From: CBDUMN01 sp965368335
GTDB lineage: Bacteria; Pseudomonadota; Alphaproteobacteria; Rhodospirillales; JAPHRK01
Direction of reading: 5' to 3'
DNA: 28,141 nucleotides
Assembly: GCA_965368335.1 (NCBI GenBank)
Contig: CBDUMN010000045.1
Location: forward strand, 1 to 28,141
Notes under the pieces: generated by a model
Database searches by the model: none
Told to the model about the DNA's origin: nothing
The model's input: the letters and a program-made list of their open reading frames with translations, nothing else
Part shown: positions 14,227 to 21,429 of the stretch, piece by piece
Position numbering within the stretch: position 1 is the stretch's first letter
Layout of the letters: every line of letters begins with the position of its first letter
Position numbers and translations under genes: made by a program

Positions 14227-14961
14227 CTAGAGGTTGGTTTTCAAGAAGTCGGTAAAGGCATCCCAAGACTGCTCGTCGGCCACCTTTCTGTAGCGGTCCG
14301 AGCCGATCACCGTGAAGGCGTGAGGCGCGCCTGAATAGACTTGAATCTCATAGGATATTCCCGAGGCTTCAAGCTCCTTTGACAGGCCTGCCACATGATC
14401 CATGGTGATTGAGGTATCGGCACCACCGTGAGCAATCAATAAAGGTGGCGTATCCTTGGGATAGCTTTGTCCCTCGGGTGTAGATAAACCGCCATGGAAA
14501 GTCGCATAGCCCGCAACATCAGCCGCCTTGCCTGAACGCGCTAGTTCCAAAACGGCGGCACCACCGAAGCAATACCCCATAACGACGGCTTTGCCCGATG
14601 CCTTTTTCCGGGCCTCTGCGAGACCTGCAAGGATCAGTTTGCGCATCTTCTCGCGGTCTTTATAGAGTTTACCCGTCTCGGCCTTCTTGGCCCCGGTCTC
14701 GGTCGGGCGGTTGCCCTTACCATAAAGATCGACTGCAAAGGCTTCGTAGCCCAAAGCCGCCAACATTTCGGCCCGCTTGACTTCATAGTCGGTCAGGCCA
14801 TCCCAATCGTGGATAACCAGAACCAGCCCTTTGGAAGAACCGCTGGGCGACGCCCGATATCCTTCAAGCGCCATTCCGTCGGACGAATAATCGACCATCT
14901 CGCCCGCTTGGGCGGAAAACGGCAAGAATGCCGCCATTAAACCCACTAACAAACGTTTCAT
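14227..14961 (-). CDS. Exported dienelactone-hydrolase-family alpha/beta hydrolase (244 aa)
   Basis: A signal peptide (about 1-19, FSAQAG) precedes a DLH-type alpha/beta hydrolase. The triad is Cys131 in GYCFGG, Asp182 in HGGADTSI and His214 in GAPHAF, the usual cysteine-nucleophile arrangement. The ATG is preceded by GGGGAGG at good spacing. It lies 65 bp downstream of the RND permease on the same strand and may be the last gene of that operon. DLH-like proteins near heavy-metal or sulfur efflux systems are common, but the substrate is unknown. A periplasmic location would be unusual for a catabolic dienelactone hydrolase, so a different substrate is likely. Confidence 0.88.
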   Translation of the reverse strand: MKRLLVGLMAAFLPFSAQAGEMVDYSSDGMALEGYRASPSGSSKGLVLVIHDWDGLTDYEVKRAEMLAALGYEAFAVDLYGKGNRPTETGAKKAETGKLYKDREKMRKLILAGLAEARKKASGKAVVMGYCFGGAAVLELARSGKAADVAGYATFHGGLSTPEGQSYPKDTPPLLIAHGGADTSITMDHVAGLSKELEASGISYEIQVYSGAPHAFTVIGSDRYRKVADEQSWDAFTDFLKTNL

Positions 14962-15026
14962 TTTCCAACCTCCCCTATAGGGTTTGAAAGATTACTCGCC
15001 TTAATTTGGGGAGGCTGAGAGATGGT

Positions 15027-18000
15027 TCAATGGGTCATTTCACGTCCATCGTCCCGCAAGACTACGTAGATCGCCGGAATAACCAAAACCGTCAGCGCCG
15101 TCGAAGAAGCCAGCCCAAACACAAGCGAAATAGCAAGCCCCTGGAAAATTGGGTCGGGCAAAATGAAAATCCCACCGATCATTGCGGCCACGGCGGTCAA
15201 AACAATCGGCTTGAAGCGAATGGCTCCAGCTTCAAGCAGAATGTCACGCATTGGCAAACCGCTACTCTGTCGATGACGGATAAAATCAACCAGCAAAATC
15301 GAGTTGCGCACAATAATCCCGGCCAAGGCGATGAAGCCAATCATCGAAGGTGCGGTAAAGGGCGCATTGAACATCCAATGGCCAAGCACGATACCAACCA
15401 GGGTCAGAGGCACCGGCACAAGGATTACCAGAGGCAACTTGAAGCTGCCGAACTGACCGACCACCAACAGATAGATGCCGAGAATGGCGACGGCGAAAGC
15501 CGCGCCCATGTCGCGGAAGGTCACGTAGGTTACCTCCCACTCCCCATCCCATAACAGGGAAGGAACGGCTTCATCATCCGGTTGGCCGTGATAGAAGACC
15601 TCCGGCGCGGTCAGGTCGCCCCATTCGACCTTTTCCAAGGCCTCCTCAACGGCAAACATTCCGTAGATCGGTGCTTCGAAACGGCCGGCGAGCTCCGCCA
15701 TGACCATTTCCGCCGAACGTCCATTGTGACGGAAGATGGGATGGCTGGCGGTTTCCTCAACCACACGCACCACATCACCCAACTCTACCGTACCAGCCCG
15801 CGCAGGAACCGGGGTTGCGAGCAATCGCTCATTGACGCTCAAGTCCGCCTTAGGCAAGCGCACGACGATTTCGATAGGATCGATGCCCTGGCCGCGATGG
15901 GAATAGCCGACCGGCACGCCCCCCATGAGAGCGGCAATAGTATCGAAAACAGCCTGCTCTTCCACACCGTGAAATTCCAGGTTTTCCTGATCGATCTCAA
16001 AGCGCAGGCGGGTCGAAGGGGAACCGAAGGAATCATCGACATCGACGATAAAGTCCGAGGCCTCGAACAACTCTCGAATTTTCGCTGCCGTCGCACGGCG
16101 CGTTTCACCGTCGGGACCATAGACCTCAGCCAATAAGGTCGCCAAAACCGGCGGTCCCGGCGGAACTTCGACCACTTTCAAAACCGCACCTTCGGGAAGG
16201 TTTAACGCCTTTAAGCGTTCTCTCACCTCAAGGGCGATCTCATGGCTCTCCCGGTTTCGCTCATGCTTGGGCAGTAAGTTGATTTGCAAATCACCCAATT
16301 CCGGGTTTTCACGGAAGTAATAATGCCGCACCAAGCCATTGAAATTGAAAGGCATGGCAGTGCCCACATAGGCCTGCATATGGGTCAATTCAGGCAGATC
16401 GGACAACTGTCGGGCCACGTCCCAAAGCACTCGGTCGGTCGCCTCCAGGCTCGCCCCTTCTTTAAGGTCGACCACCACCTGAAGCTCGGACTTGTTGTCA
16501 AACGGCAGCAGTTTAACCGTTACATGCTGGGTATAGAACAAAACACAGACCGCCGCCGTCGCGACGCCAACGACAGCGAGGAATTTCTTCGAACGGCTTC
16601 GCCCCTGAAGCAACGGTCTGGCAAAACGGCTGTAAAAAGCGCCCATTTTGCCACCGCCCGCATGATCTTCATGGCCCGCCTCTCCCCTCTCAAGGCTCTT
16701 CTTGCTCATTTTATAGAGCAGCCAAGGGGTGATGATGACGGCAACGAAGAAGGAAAACAGCATAGCGGCCGACGCATTGGCCGGGATGGGCGACATATAG
16801 GGCCCCATGAGGCCTGAAACAAACATCATCGGAAGCAGGGCGGCAACGATGGTCAGCGTTGCGATAATCGTCGGGTTGCCCACTTCGGCGACACCGTCGA
16901 TAGCCGCTTGCAAAGGATTCCGCCCATCCTTCATGCGCCAGTGGCGAACAATATTTTCGACCACGACAATGGCGTCATCAACCATGATCCCAATGGAGAA
17001 AATGAGAGCAAACAGACTCACCCGGTTGATTGTGTATCCCATAAGCCAGGACGCGAACAGGGTAAGCAAAATAGTCGTCGGCACCACCACGGCAACCACC
17101 ACGCCCTCTCGCCAGCCAAGCGCCCAGGTAATCAGCACGACGATGGAAATCGTCGCCAAGGCCAAATGAAACAACAACTCATCAGCCTTTTCGGTAGCCG
17201 TTTCGCCGTAGTTTCGCGTTACAGTTACATCCAAAACATCAGGCACCAAGGAACCACGAACAATTTCGAGGCGGTCAAGCAACTGCTCGGCCACCACCAC
17301 AGCATTGGCGCCCTGACGTTTGGCAAATGCCACAGTCACGGCGGGAGCGCGCATCAGGCCCCCATCTTCGCTCCGGGTGACGTGCCAGACGCGCTTGTCT
17401 TCCGGGCGCGCCCCAACCACCACATTGGCGACATCCTTCACGTAAACCGGACGTCCATCCCGCGCAGTAATCAGCAGGCGACCGATATCGGCCGTGCCCT
17501 GCAAGGTCTGCCCGGCAACCACGGGAACCGAACGATCATTTGAACGCACAGATCCTGTGAGAAAAGACCGGTTGGCGTTTTCCACCTTGGCGACCAGTTG
17601 ATTGAGCGTCACACCGTAAAGCGACAAACGCTCCGGGTCCGGTTCAACACGAATTTGAGCCGGGCGGCCGCCAACCGTATAGGACAACCCTACTTCCGGA
17701 ACTTTCACCAACTCATGCTGAAGCTCTTCGGCAACCTTAAACAGGGTCGCATCGGTCCAACTCTTGACCTCGTCTGGTTTGGGCGAGAGGGTCAGGGTGA
17801 GGATCGCCACATCGTTAATCCCACGTCCAACAACAATCGGCTCGGGAATTCCTGCGGGCAACCGGTCTATATTGGCGCGAATTTGATCATGAATACGGAC
17901 GATAGCCGTATCCTCATCAGTGCCAACAAGAAAGCGAGCCGTTACCAAGGCCCGGTCATCAGACGTTTGCGAATAGACATGCTCAACGGCATCGGCCCCT

Positions 18001-18230
18001 TTGATAATGTCCTCCAAAGGTTCGGTAACCATCTCGAGAACATCGGCGGCCTTTAAGCCATTCGCCATGACCTGAATATCGACCATGGGAACACTGATTT
18101 GCGGCTCTTCTTCGCGAGGCAACGAAGCTAAGGCGACAAAACCCAAGGCCAGAGAGGCCAAAAGAACCAGCGGCGTCAACGGCGACTGGATAAAGGCCTT
18201 GGTGATATAACCGGAAAGCCCGAGCTTCAT
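15027..18230 (-). CDS. RND-family efflux permease (1067 aa)
   Basis: A full-length inner-membrane pump of the AcrB/HAE superfamily. The first membrane helix (about 19-37) is followed by a periplasmic porter domain starting SLPREEEPQISVPMVDIQV. TM4 carries the proton-relay pair in GIMVDDAIVVVENI (Asp418/Asp419). The second half repeats the fold and ends VILVPVPLTLVGIVLGHWM...GIIVRNSILLVDFI. It overlaps the adaptor gene by 4 bp (ATGA), so the two are translated together. No outer-membrane channel gene is adjacent. The divergent BigR-type repressor and shared operators suggest induction by reactive sulfur species. The exported substrate is not evident from sequence. Confidence 0.92.
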   Translation of the reverse strand: MKLGLSGYITKAFIQSPLTPLVLLASLALGFVALASLPREEEPQISVPMVDIQVMANGLKAADVLEMVTEPLEDIIKGADAVEHVYSQTSDDRALVTARFLVGTDEDTAIVRIHDQIRANIDRLPAGIPEPIVVGRGINDVAILTLTLSPKPDEVKSWTDATLFKVAEELQHELVKVPEVGLSYTVGGRPAQIRVEPDPERLSLYGVTLNQLVAKVENANRSFLTGSVRSNDRSVPVVAGQTLQGTADIGRLLITARDGRPVYVKDVANVVVGARPEDKRVWHVTRSEDGGLMRAPAVTVAFAKRQGANAVVVAEQLLDRLEIVRGSLVPDVLDVTVTRNYGETATEKADELLFHLALATISIVVLITWALGWREGVVVAVVVPTTILLTLFASWLMGYTINRVSLFALIFSIGIMVDDAIVVVENIVRHWRMKDGRNPLQAAIDGVAEVGNPTIIATLTIVAALLPMMFVSGLMGPYMSPIPANASAAMLFSFFVAVIITPWLLYKMSKKSLERGEAGHEDHAGGGKMGAFYSRFARPLLQGRSRSKKFLAVVGVATAAVCVLFYTQHVTVKLLPFDNKSELQVVVDLKEGASLEATDRVLWDVARQLSDLPELTHMQAYVGTAMPFNFNGLVRHYYFRENPELGDLQINLLPKHERNRESHEIALEVRERLKALNLPEGAVLKVVEVPPGPPVLATLLAEVYGPDGETRRATAAKIRELFEASDFIVDVDDSFGSPSTRLRFEIDQENLEFHGVEEQAVFDTIAALMGGVPVGYSHRGQGIDPIEIVVRLPKADLSVNERLLATPVPARAGTVELGDVVRVVEETASHPIFRHNGRSAEMVMAELAGRFEAPIYGMFAVEEALEKVEWGDLTAPEVFYHGQPDDEAVPSLLWDGEWEVTYVTFRDMGAAFAVAILGIYLLVVGQFGSFKLPLVILVPVPLTLVGIVLGHWMFNAPFTAPSMIGFIALAGIIVRNSILLVDFIRHRQSSGLPMRDILLEAGAIRFKPIVLTAVAAMIGGIFILPDPIFQGLAISLVFGLASSTALTVLVIPAIYVVLRDDGREMTH

Positions 18231-19216
18231 TGCCCTTCTCCCATAGGCAGAACCAGGACATCCCCTTCATGGACCCCCGATAAAACCTCAATCTTTCCAT
18301 CCATCCGCGCACCGGTTTCAACAACAGTATCGACGCCATCTTTCAGGCGGACATAGTGAAGGCCGTACCGGATAAAAACATAAGGCTTTGGCACGGTATA
18401 AATCTGCCGCTCACCGGTCGAAACGAATACCGGCACCCGTTCGCCGACGAAGTAAGACCCCAGCCCCTCAACCTCAACATCTGCGACAACGCGACCTTGT
18501 GAAAGCTCCGGATAAACCTGACGCACCCGGCCATTTTTTAACGCACCGCTTTCAAGACCGCGCTCACCGACCTGCACCGTATCTCCCACCTCAATAAACC
18601 GGGCATGACGTTCGGGCAGGTACATCCGCAGGATATAGTTTTCCTGGGCCAATATGGCGACGGTTTCACCAGGCATCACCACCGACCCCTGGGTCAGCTT
18701 AACTTGCAAAAGGCGACCGTTAGCCGGAGCCAGCACCTCCCCTTCCGAGAGTCGCTGAGCCACAACATCACGCTCGGCTTTCATGGCGGCCAGGGAACGC
18801 TTAACCACATCCACATTGGTTTGGGCTTCATCAAGGCGCGCCTGACTACCCGCGCCACTCTTGCGCAGTTTCATGGCACGCTGCATATCGACCTCGGCCA
18901 GCTTGACCTGAGCCTCCAAAGATTCAATCCGCGCATCAACCGCGGAAAGTTCCAATCTCAGCTTGGGGTCTTGCACCAAGGCAATCACCTCACCCGCACC
19001 GACCCGGTCACCTTCATCGACTGAAAGCGCCTGAACCGTCCCGCCAATTCTGGCCCGCGCAGGCACCACATCGACACTTTCAACCGTGGCGAAAACAATT
19101 TTTTTATCGGCCACAGTCTCTAGAGAAACAGGAAACTCTTCGGCCTGAACCGAACCTAAAGTCGAAAAAGCCAAAATAACGGCCGCAAAAACAGGAAGAT
19201 ATCTGCGGTGGACCAT
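18227..19216 (-). CDS. RND periplasmic adaptor (membrane-fusion) protein (329 aa)
   Basis: A signal peptide (about 1-24, GSVQAEE) leads into a HlyD/AcrA-type adaptor. A lipoyl-like half (about 45-75: ARIGGTVQALSVDEGDRVGAGEVIALVQD) is followed by a helical hairpin rich in Glu, Lys, Leu and Ala (about 78-145). The second lipoyl half (LAPANGRLLQVKLTQGSVVMPGETVAIL) and a beta-barrel/membrane-proximal end follow. The ATG at 19216 is chosen for the signal peptide and GAGGCG site; the longer ORF would run across the bigR promoter. It is first in the minus-strand operon adaptor-permease-hydrolase, transcribed from the divergent BigR-controlled region. Confidence 0.9.
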   Translation of the reverse strand: MVHRRYLPVFAAVILAFSTLGSVQAEEFPVSLETVADKKIVFATVESVDVVPARARIGGTVQALSVDEGDRVGAGEVIALVQDPKLRLELSAVDARIESLEAQVKLAEVDMQRAMKLRKSGAGSQARLDEAQTNVDVVKRSLAAMKAERDVVAQRLSEGEVLAPANGRLLQVKLTQGSVVMPGETVAILAQENYILRMYLPERHARFIEVGDTVQVGERGLESGALKNGRVRQVYPELSQGRVVADVEVEGLGSYFVGERVPVFVSTGERQIYTVPKPYVFIRYGLHYVRLKDGVDTVVETGARMDGKIEVLSGVHEGDVLVLPMGEGQ

Positions 19217-19247
19217 GGGAAGCGCCTCGTGCCAGTGAATATTCCTA

Positions 19248-19276
19248 TTGACTAATATATTAGGTGTAGCTAATTT
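19248..19276 (+). promoter_or_regulatory. Promoter of the bigR-type gene, leading to a near-leaderless mRNA
   Basis: TTGACT (19248-19253), a 17-bp spacer and TAATTT (19271-19276) form a good sigma-70 promoter. The expected start falls at about 19282-19284, on or next to the ATG at 19284, so the mRNA would be leaderless or nearly so. Confidence 0.6.
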
Positions 19277-19279
19277 AGC
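19252..19279. promoter_or_regulatory. Double palindromic operator between bigR and the RND operon
   Basis: Two related palindromes lie close together: CTAATATATTAG (19252-19263, perfect) and GCTAA-T-TTAGC (19269-19279). The first fills the promoter spacer of bigR and the second covers its -10. Both also lie within the divergent promoter. ArsR-family repressors bind such AT-rich dyads over promoters, so autoregulation and RND control are likely. Confidence 0.65.
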
Positions 19280-19281
19280 AA
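19254..19281 (-). promoter_or_regulatory. Divergent promoter of the RND operon
   Basis: On the minus strand, TTGCTA (19281-19276), a 16-bp spacer and TATATT (19259-19254) make a plausible promoter that overlaps the bigR promoter almost completely. The start would be near 19248, giving a leader of about 32 nt before the adaptor ATG. Confidence 0.5.
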
Positions 19282-19283
19282 GC

Positions 19284-19637
19284 ATGAATATGAAAGATCT
19301 CCAAACCAACGCCGAAAAGGCTGCCGATCTTCTCCGCACCATGGGGAACGAAAAGCGCCTCCACATCCTATGCCGCATTGGCATGGGTGAAATTTCGGTA
19401 GGAGATCTCGAACCCTTAATCGGCCTGAGCCAGTCTGCTCTCTCACAGCATCTCGCCGTATTGCGCGAAAAGCAACTGGTCAAAACACGGCGCGTATCTC
19501 AGCAAATTTTTTACTCATTGGCCGACCCGGCCGTGATCAAGATCATCGAAACGTTGCACGCGCTCTATTGCGACATCCCCATCCCCCGGGAAGCTTCAGG
19601 TCAAAATCCCCCCCAACAAAAGGAACTAATCCTATGA
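19284..19637 (+). CDS. bigR: BigR/SqrR-type ArsR-family repressor, probable persulfide sensor (117 aa)
   Basis: A small winged-helix repressor. The body MGNEKRLHILCRIGMGEISVGDLEPLIGLSQSALSQHLAVLR contains the recognition helix SQSALSQHL, followed by the wing VKTRRVSQQIFYSLADP. Two cysteines, Cys30 and Cys96, are 66 residues apart. This is the same spacing as the sensing pair of SqrR (Cys41/Cys107), which forms a polysulfide bridge and releases DNA. The longer in-frame start at 19248 is rejected because it lies on the -35; ATG 19284 falls at the expected transcription start. A second ATG lies two codons later. The gene overlaps the following DUF2892 gene by 4 bp. Likely controlled genes are itself, DUF2892 and the RND operon, and possibly the octaheme operon. 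Confidence 0.88.
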   Translation: MNMKDLQTNAEKAADLLRTMGNEKRLHILCRIGMGEISVGDLEPLIGLSQSALSQHLAVLREKQLVKTRRVSQQIFYSLADPAVIKIIETLHALYCDIPIPREASGQNPPQQKELIL

Positions 19638-19837
19638 ATCTCGGACAGGTTATGAACGCTTTTGCAGGCGTGATGATCCTCGCCAGCCTGGCTCTGGCCC
19701 ACTATCACCACCCCTACTGGCTGTGGTTTACCGCCTTCGTCGGCGCAAACCTGTTCCAGTCGGCTTTTACCGGCTTCTGCATTCCGGCAATGATTTTCAA
19801 GAAATTCGGCGTCAAACAGGGATCGGCTTTTAACTAA
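19634..19837 (+). CDS. DUF2892 small inner-membrane protein, YgaP-type (67 aa)
   Basis: Two transmembrane helices (about 8-23 and 29-47) are followed by the family's typical FTGFCIPAMIFKKFGVK tail with Cys49. This DUF2892 unit forms the membrane part of the rhodanese YgaP and is commonly encoded next to sulfur-responsive ArsR genes. ATG 19634 overlaps the bigR stop (ATGA), so translation is coupled; the longer upstream ORF is out of context. It may handle persulfide or thiocyanate-type sulfur at the membrane, but its role as a separate protein is not established. Confidence 0.85.
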   Translation: MNLGQVMNAFAGVMILASLALAHYHHPYWLWFTAFVGANLFQSAFTGFCIPAMIFKKFGVKQGSAFN

Positions 19838-19875
19838 GCCTTACCTCCCAGAAAATCCCCAAAAAGACGCCTGAA

Positions 19876-19925
19876 GAAGGCGGCATGGCGTGCTCCCCCC
19901 CCCATATAGCGCCATGCCGCTTTTT
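19876..19925 (+). terminator. Terminator with C9 loop after bigR-DUF2892
   Basis: A perfect 11-bp stem GCGGCATGGCG (19880-19890) / CGCCATGCCGC (19910-19920), extended by A-T and G-T pairs, ends in five T. Its 19-nt loop contains CTCCCCCCCCC, a second anti-Shine-Dalgarno-like C tract in this window. It may yield a 3'-UTR-derived small RNA as well as end transcription. Confidence 0.75.
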
Positions 19926-19940
19926 CTTTGTCCGTAAGAC

Positions 19941-19978
19941 AAAAAAGAAAAGGACGGCCCAGTAGGGCGCGCCCTTTT
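19941..19978 (-). terminator. Terminator of sat on the minus strand
   Basis: Read on the minus strand, AAAAGGGCGCGCCC pairs with GGGCCGTCCTTTT around loop TACT, with one bulge and one G-T pair, followed by a T-rich tract. It lies about 60 bp after the sat stop. A further hairpin (19986-20010, GTGA-CCGGC / GCCGG-TCAC) lies in between. Confidence 0.6.
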
Positions 19979-20038
19979 CAAGGGAGTGAACCGGCGGGGA
20001 TGCCGGTCACTACAGGGGTTCTTTAAGCAAGAAGTCTT

Positions 20039-21217
20039 CTACTGGTTTCGGTAGAAGTCCTGCAAAACGGCAACCACTTCCGGACGGCTGAATTCGGGCG
20101 GAATATCTTCGCCCGCGGCCAGCATTTCACGCTGCTTGGTGCCGGAAATGGAAACATGATGTTCCTTATCGTGTGGGCAGGTTTTGGCGGTCGCCATGCC
20201 CATACACTTTCTGCAATAGAACGTAATGTCTATTTTCAAAGGTTGCGTATCCAGCGCACCGTCCCACAGCTTGTCGAAAATATGCTGCGCATCGAAAGGA
20301 CCGTAATAGTCGCCCACACCGGCATGGTCGCGCCCAACAATCAGATGCGAACAGCCGAAGTTCTGACGGATCAGCGCATGAATCAGAGCTTCACGCGGAC
20401 CGGCATAGCGCATCTCAATAGGATAACCAGCCTGAATGACCGTGCCCGGAACAAAGTAGTTGTCGATCATTGCCTGAATCGCTTTCGTCCGGGTTTCGGC
20501 CGGGATATCACCGGGCTTCAGCTTGCCCAAGACCTGGTGAATAAACACCCCGTCGGTTACCTCGACGGCGATCTTGGCAAGATGCTCGTGGCTTCTGTGC
20601 ATGGGGTTACGAGTCTGGAAGGCGGCCACTTTCGACCAGCCTTTTTCGGCAAACTGAGCACGCGACTCGGCCGGGCGTAGATAAAGGTCGCCATACTTGG
20701 CCGGGAAACCGCCTTCGTTGATCACCATAACGCGACCCGCCAGATTGACCGGGCGCTGCTCCATAACTTTCTGCACACCGGGATGCTCACCGTCGGTCGT
20801 GGTGTAGACATGCTGGCATTCGAACTTCTTGTCGTCGTCGGAAAGTTCATATTTTTCGGCGACATCCATAACCGCCATGATCTCACCGGTCTCTTCATCG
20901 ACCAGAGAGACCTCTTCCCCTTCGCCGATGCTGTCGGCCAAATCCTTGTCGGCGGAAAGAGTGATGGGGATCGGCCAGAAGAGGCCATTGGCCAACTTCA
21001 TATCGGCGCAGACGCCCTGCCAGTCGGCCTTGCTCATAAAGCCGTCAAGCGGCGTATAAGCGCCCATGGCGAACATCAAAACGTCGGAAACCTCTTTCGA
21101 GGTCATCGGAACTTTCTTCAGGCCCTCGGCCCGCTTCATTTCATCTGCGCGTTCGACTTCCGGAAGCAGCAATGGCTTCAGTTCACCGCCGCCATGGGGC
21201 GGTACCAGCTTAGACAT
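20039..21217 (-). CDS. sat: ATP sulfurylase / sulfate adenylyltransferase (392 aa)
   Basis: Sat interconverts ATP + sulfate and APS + pyrophosphate. The sequence is a complete monofunctional Sat with QTRNPMHRSH (201-210) and GRDHAG (295-300), the nucleotide-binding motifs. A C-terminal zinc-type cluster (Cys335, Cys338, Cys347 with His349) is seen in Sat of many sulfate reducers and sulfur oxidisers rather than in CysDN systems. No APS kinase domain is attached. In sulfur oxidisers this enzyme commonly makes ATP and sulfate from APS, which would fit this locus, but an assimilatory role cannot be excluded; aprBA and cysH are not in the window. A GGAGAGAG site precedes the ATG. Confidence 0.95.
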   Translation of the reverse strand: MSKLVPPHGGGELKPLLLPEVERADEMKRAEGLKKVPMTSKEVSDVLMFAMGAYTPLDGFMSKADWQGVCADMKLANGLFWPIPITLSADKDLADSIGEGEEVSLVDEETGEIMAVMDVAEKYELSDDDKKFECQHVYTTTDGEHPGVQKVMEQRPVNLAGRVMVINEGGFPAKYGDLYLRPAESRAQFAEKGWSKVAAFQTRNPMHRSHEHLAKIAVEVTDGVFIHQVLGKLKPGDIPAETRTKAIQAMIDNYFVPGTVIQAGYPIEMRYAGPREALIHALIRQNFGCSHLIVGRDHAGVGDYYGPFDAQHIFDKLWDGALDTQPLKIDITFYCRKCMGMATAKTCPHDKEHHVSISGTKQREMLAAGEDIPPEFSRPEVVAVLQDFYRNQ

Positions 21218-21394
21218 GTTCTCTCTCCCAAATTTTCGACACTCGCCTCCCGGCCCGGTCTATTTTCAGACCTTGTATTGGGGAGCGCCACCCACTCGAA
21301 ACTCGGTTTCTTTTACCAGAGGCGCATATATAAGGTCACGCTTAAATTACATTTTTCTAATATTTTTACAGATATCCCCCTTCAAATATTGCGC

Positions 21395-21414
21395 TTGAGC
21401 AAAAATCTGCTCAA
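21395..21414. repeat. Inverted repeat between ctpA and sat
   Basis: TTGAGCA-AAAATC-TGCTCAA is a perfect 7-bp stem with a 6-nt loop. It lies 16 bp after the protease stop (minus strand), without a T tract, so it is a weak terminator or a regulatory site for sat, whose start is about 180 bp further along. Confidence 0.35.
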
Positions 21415-21429
21415 TTTCAGGGGGTGGAA

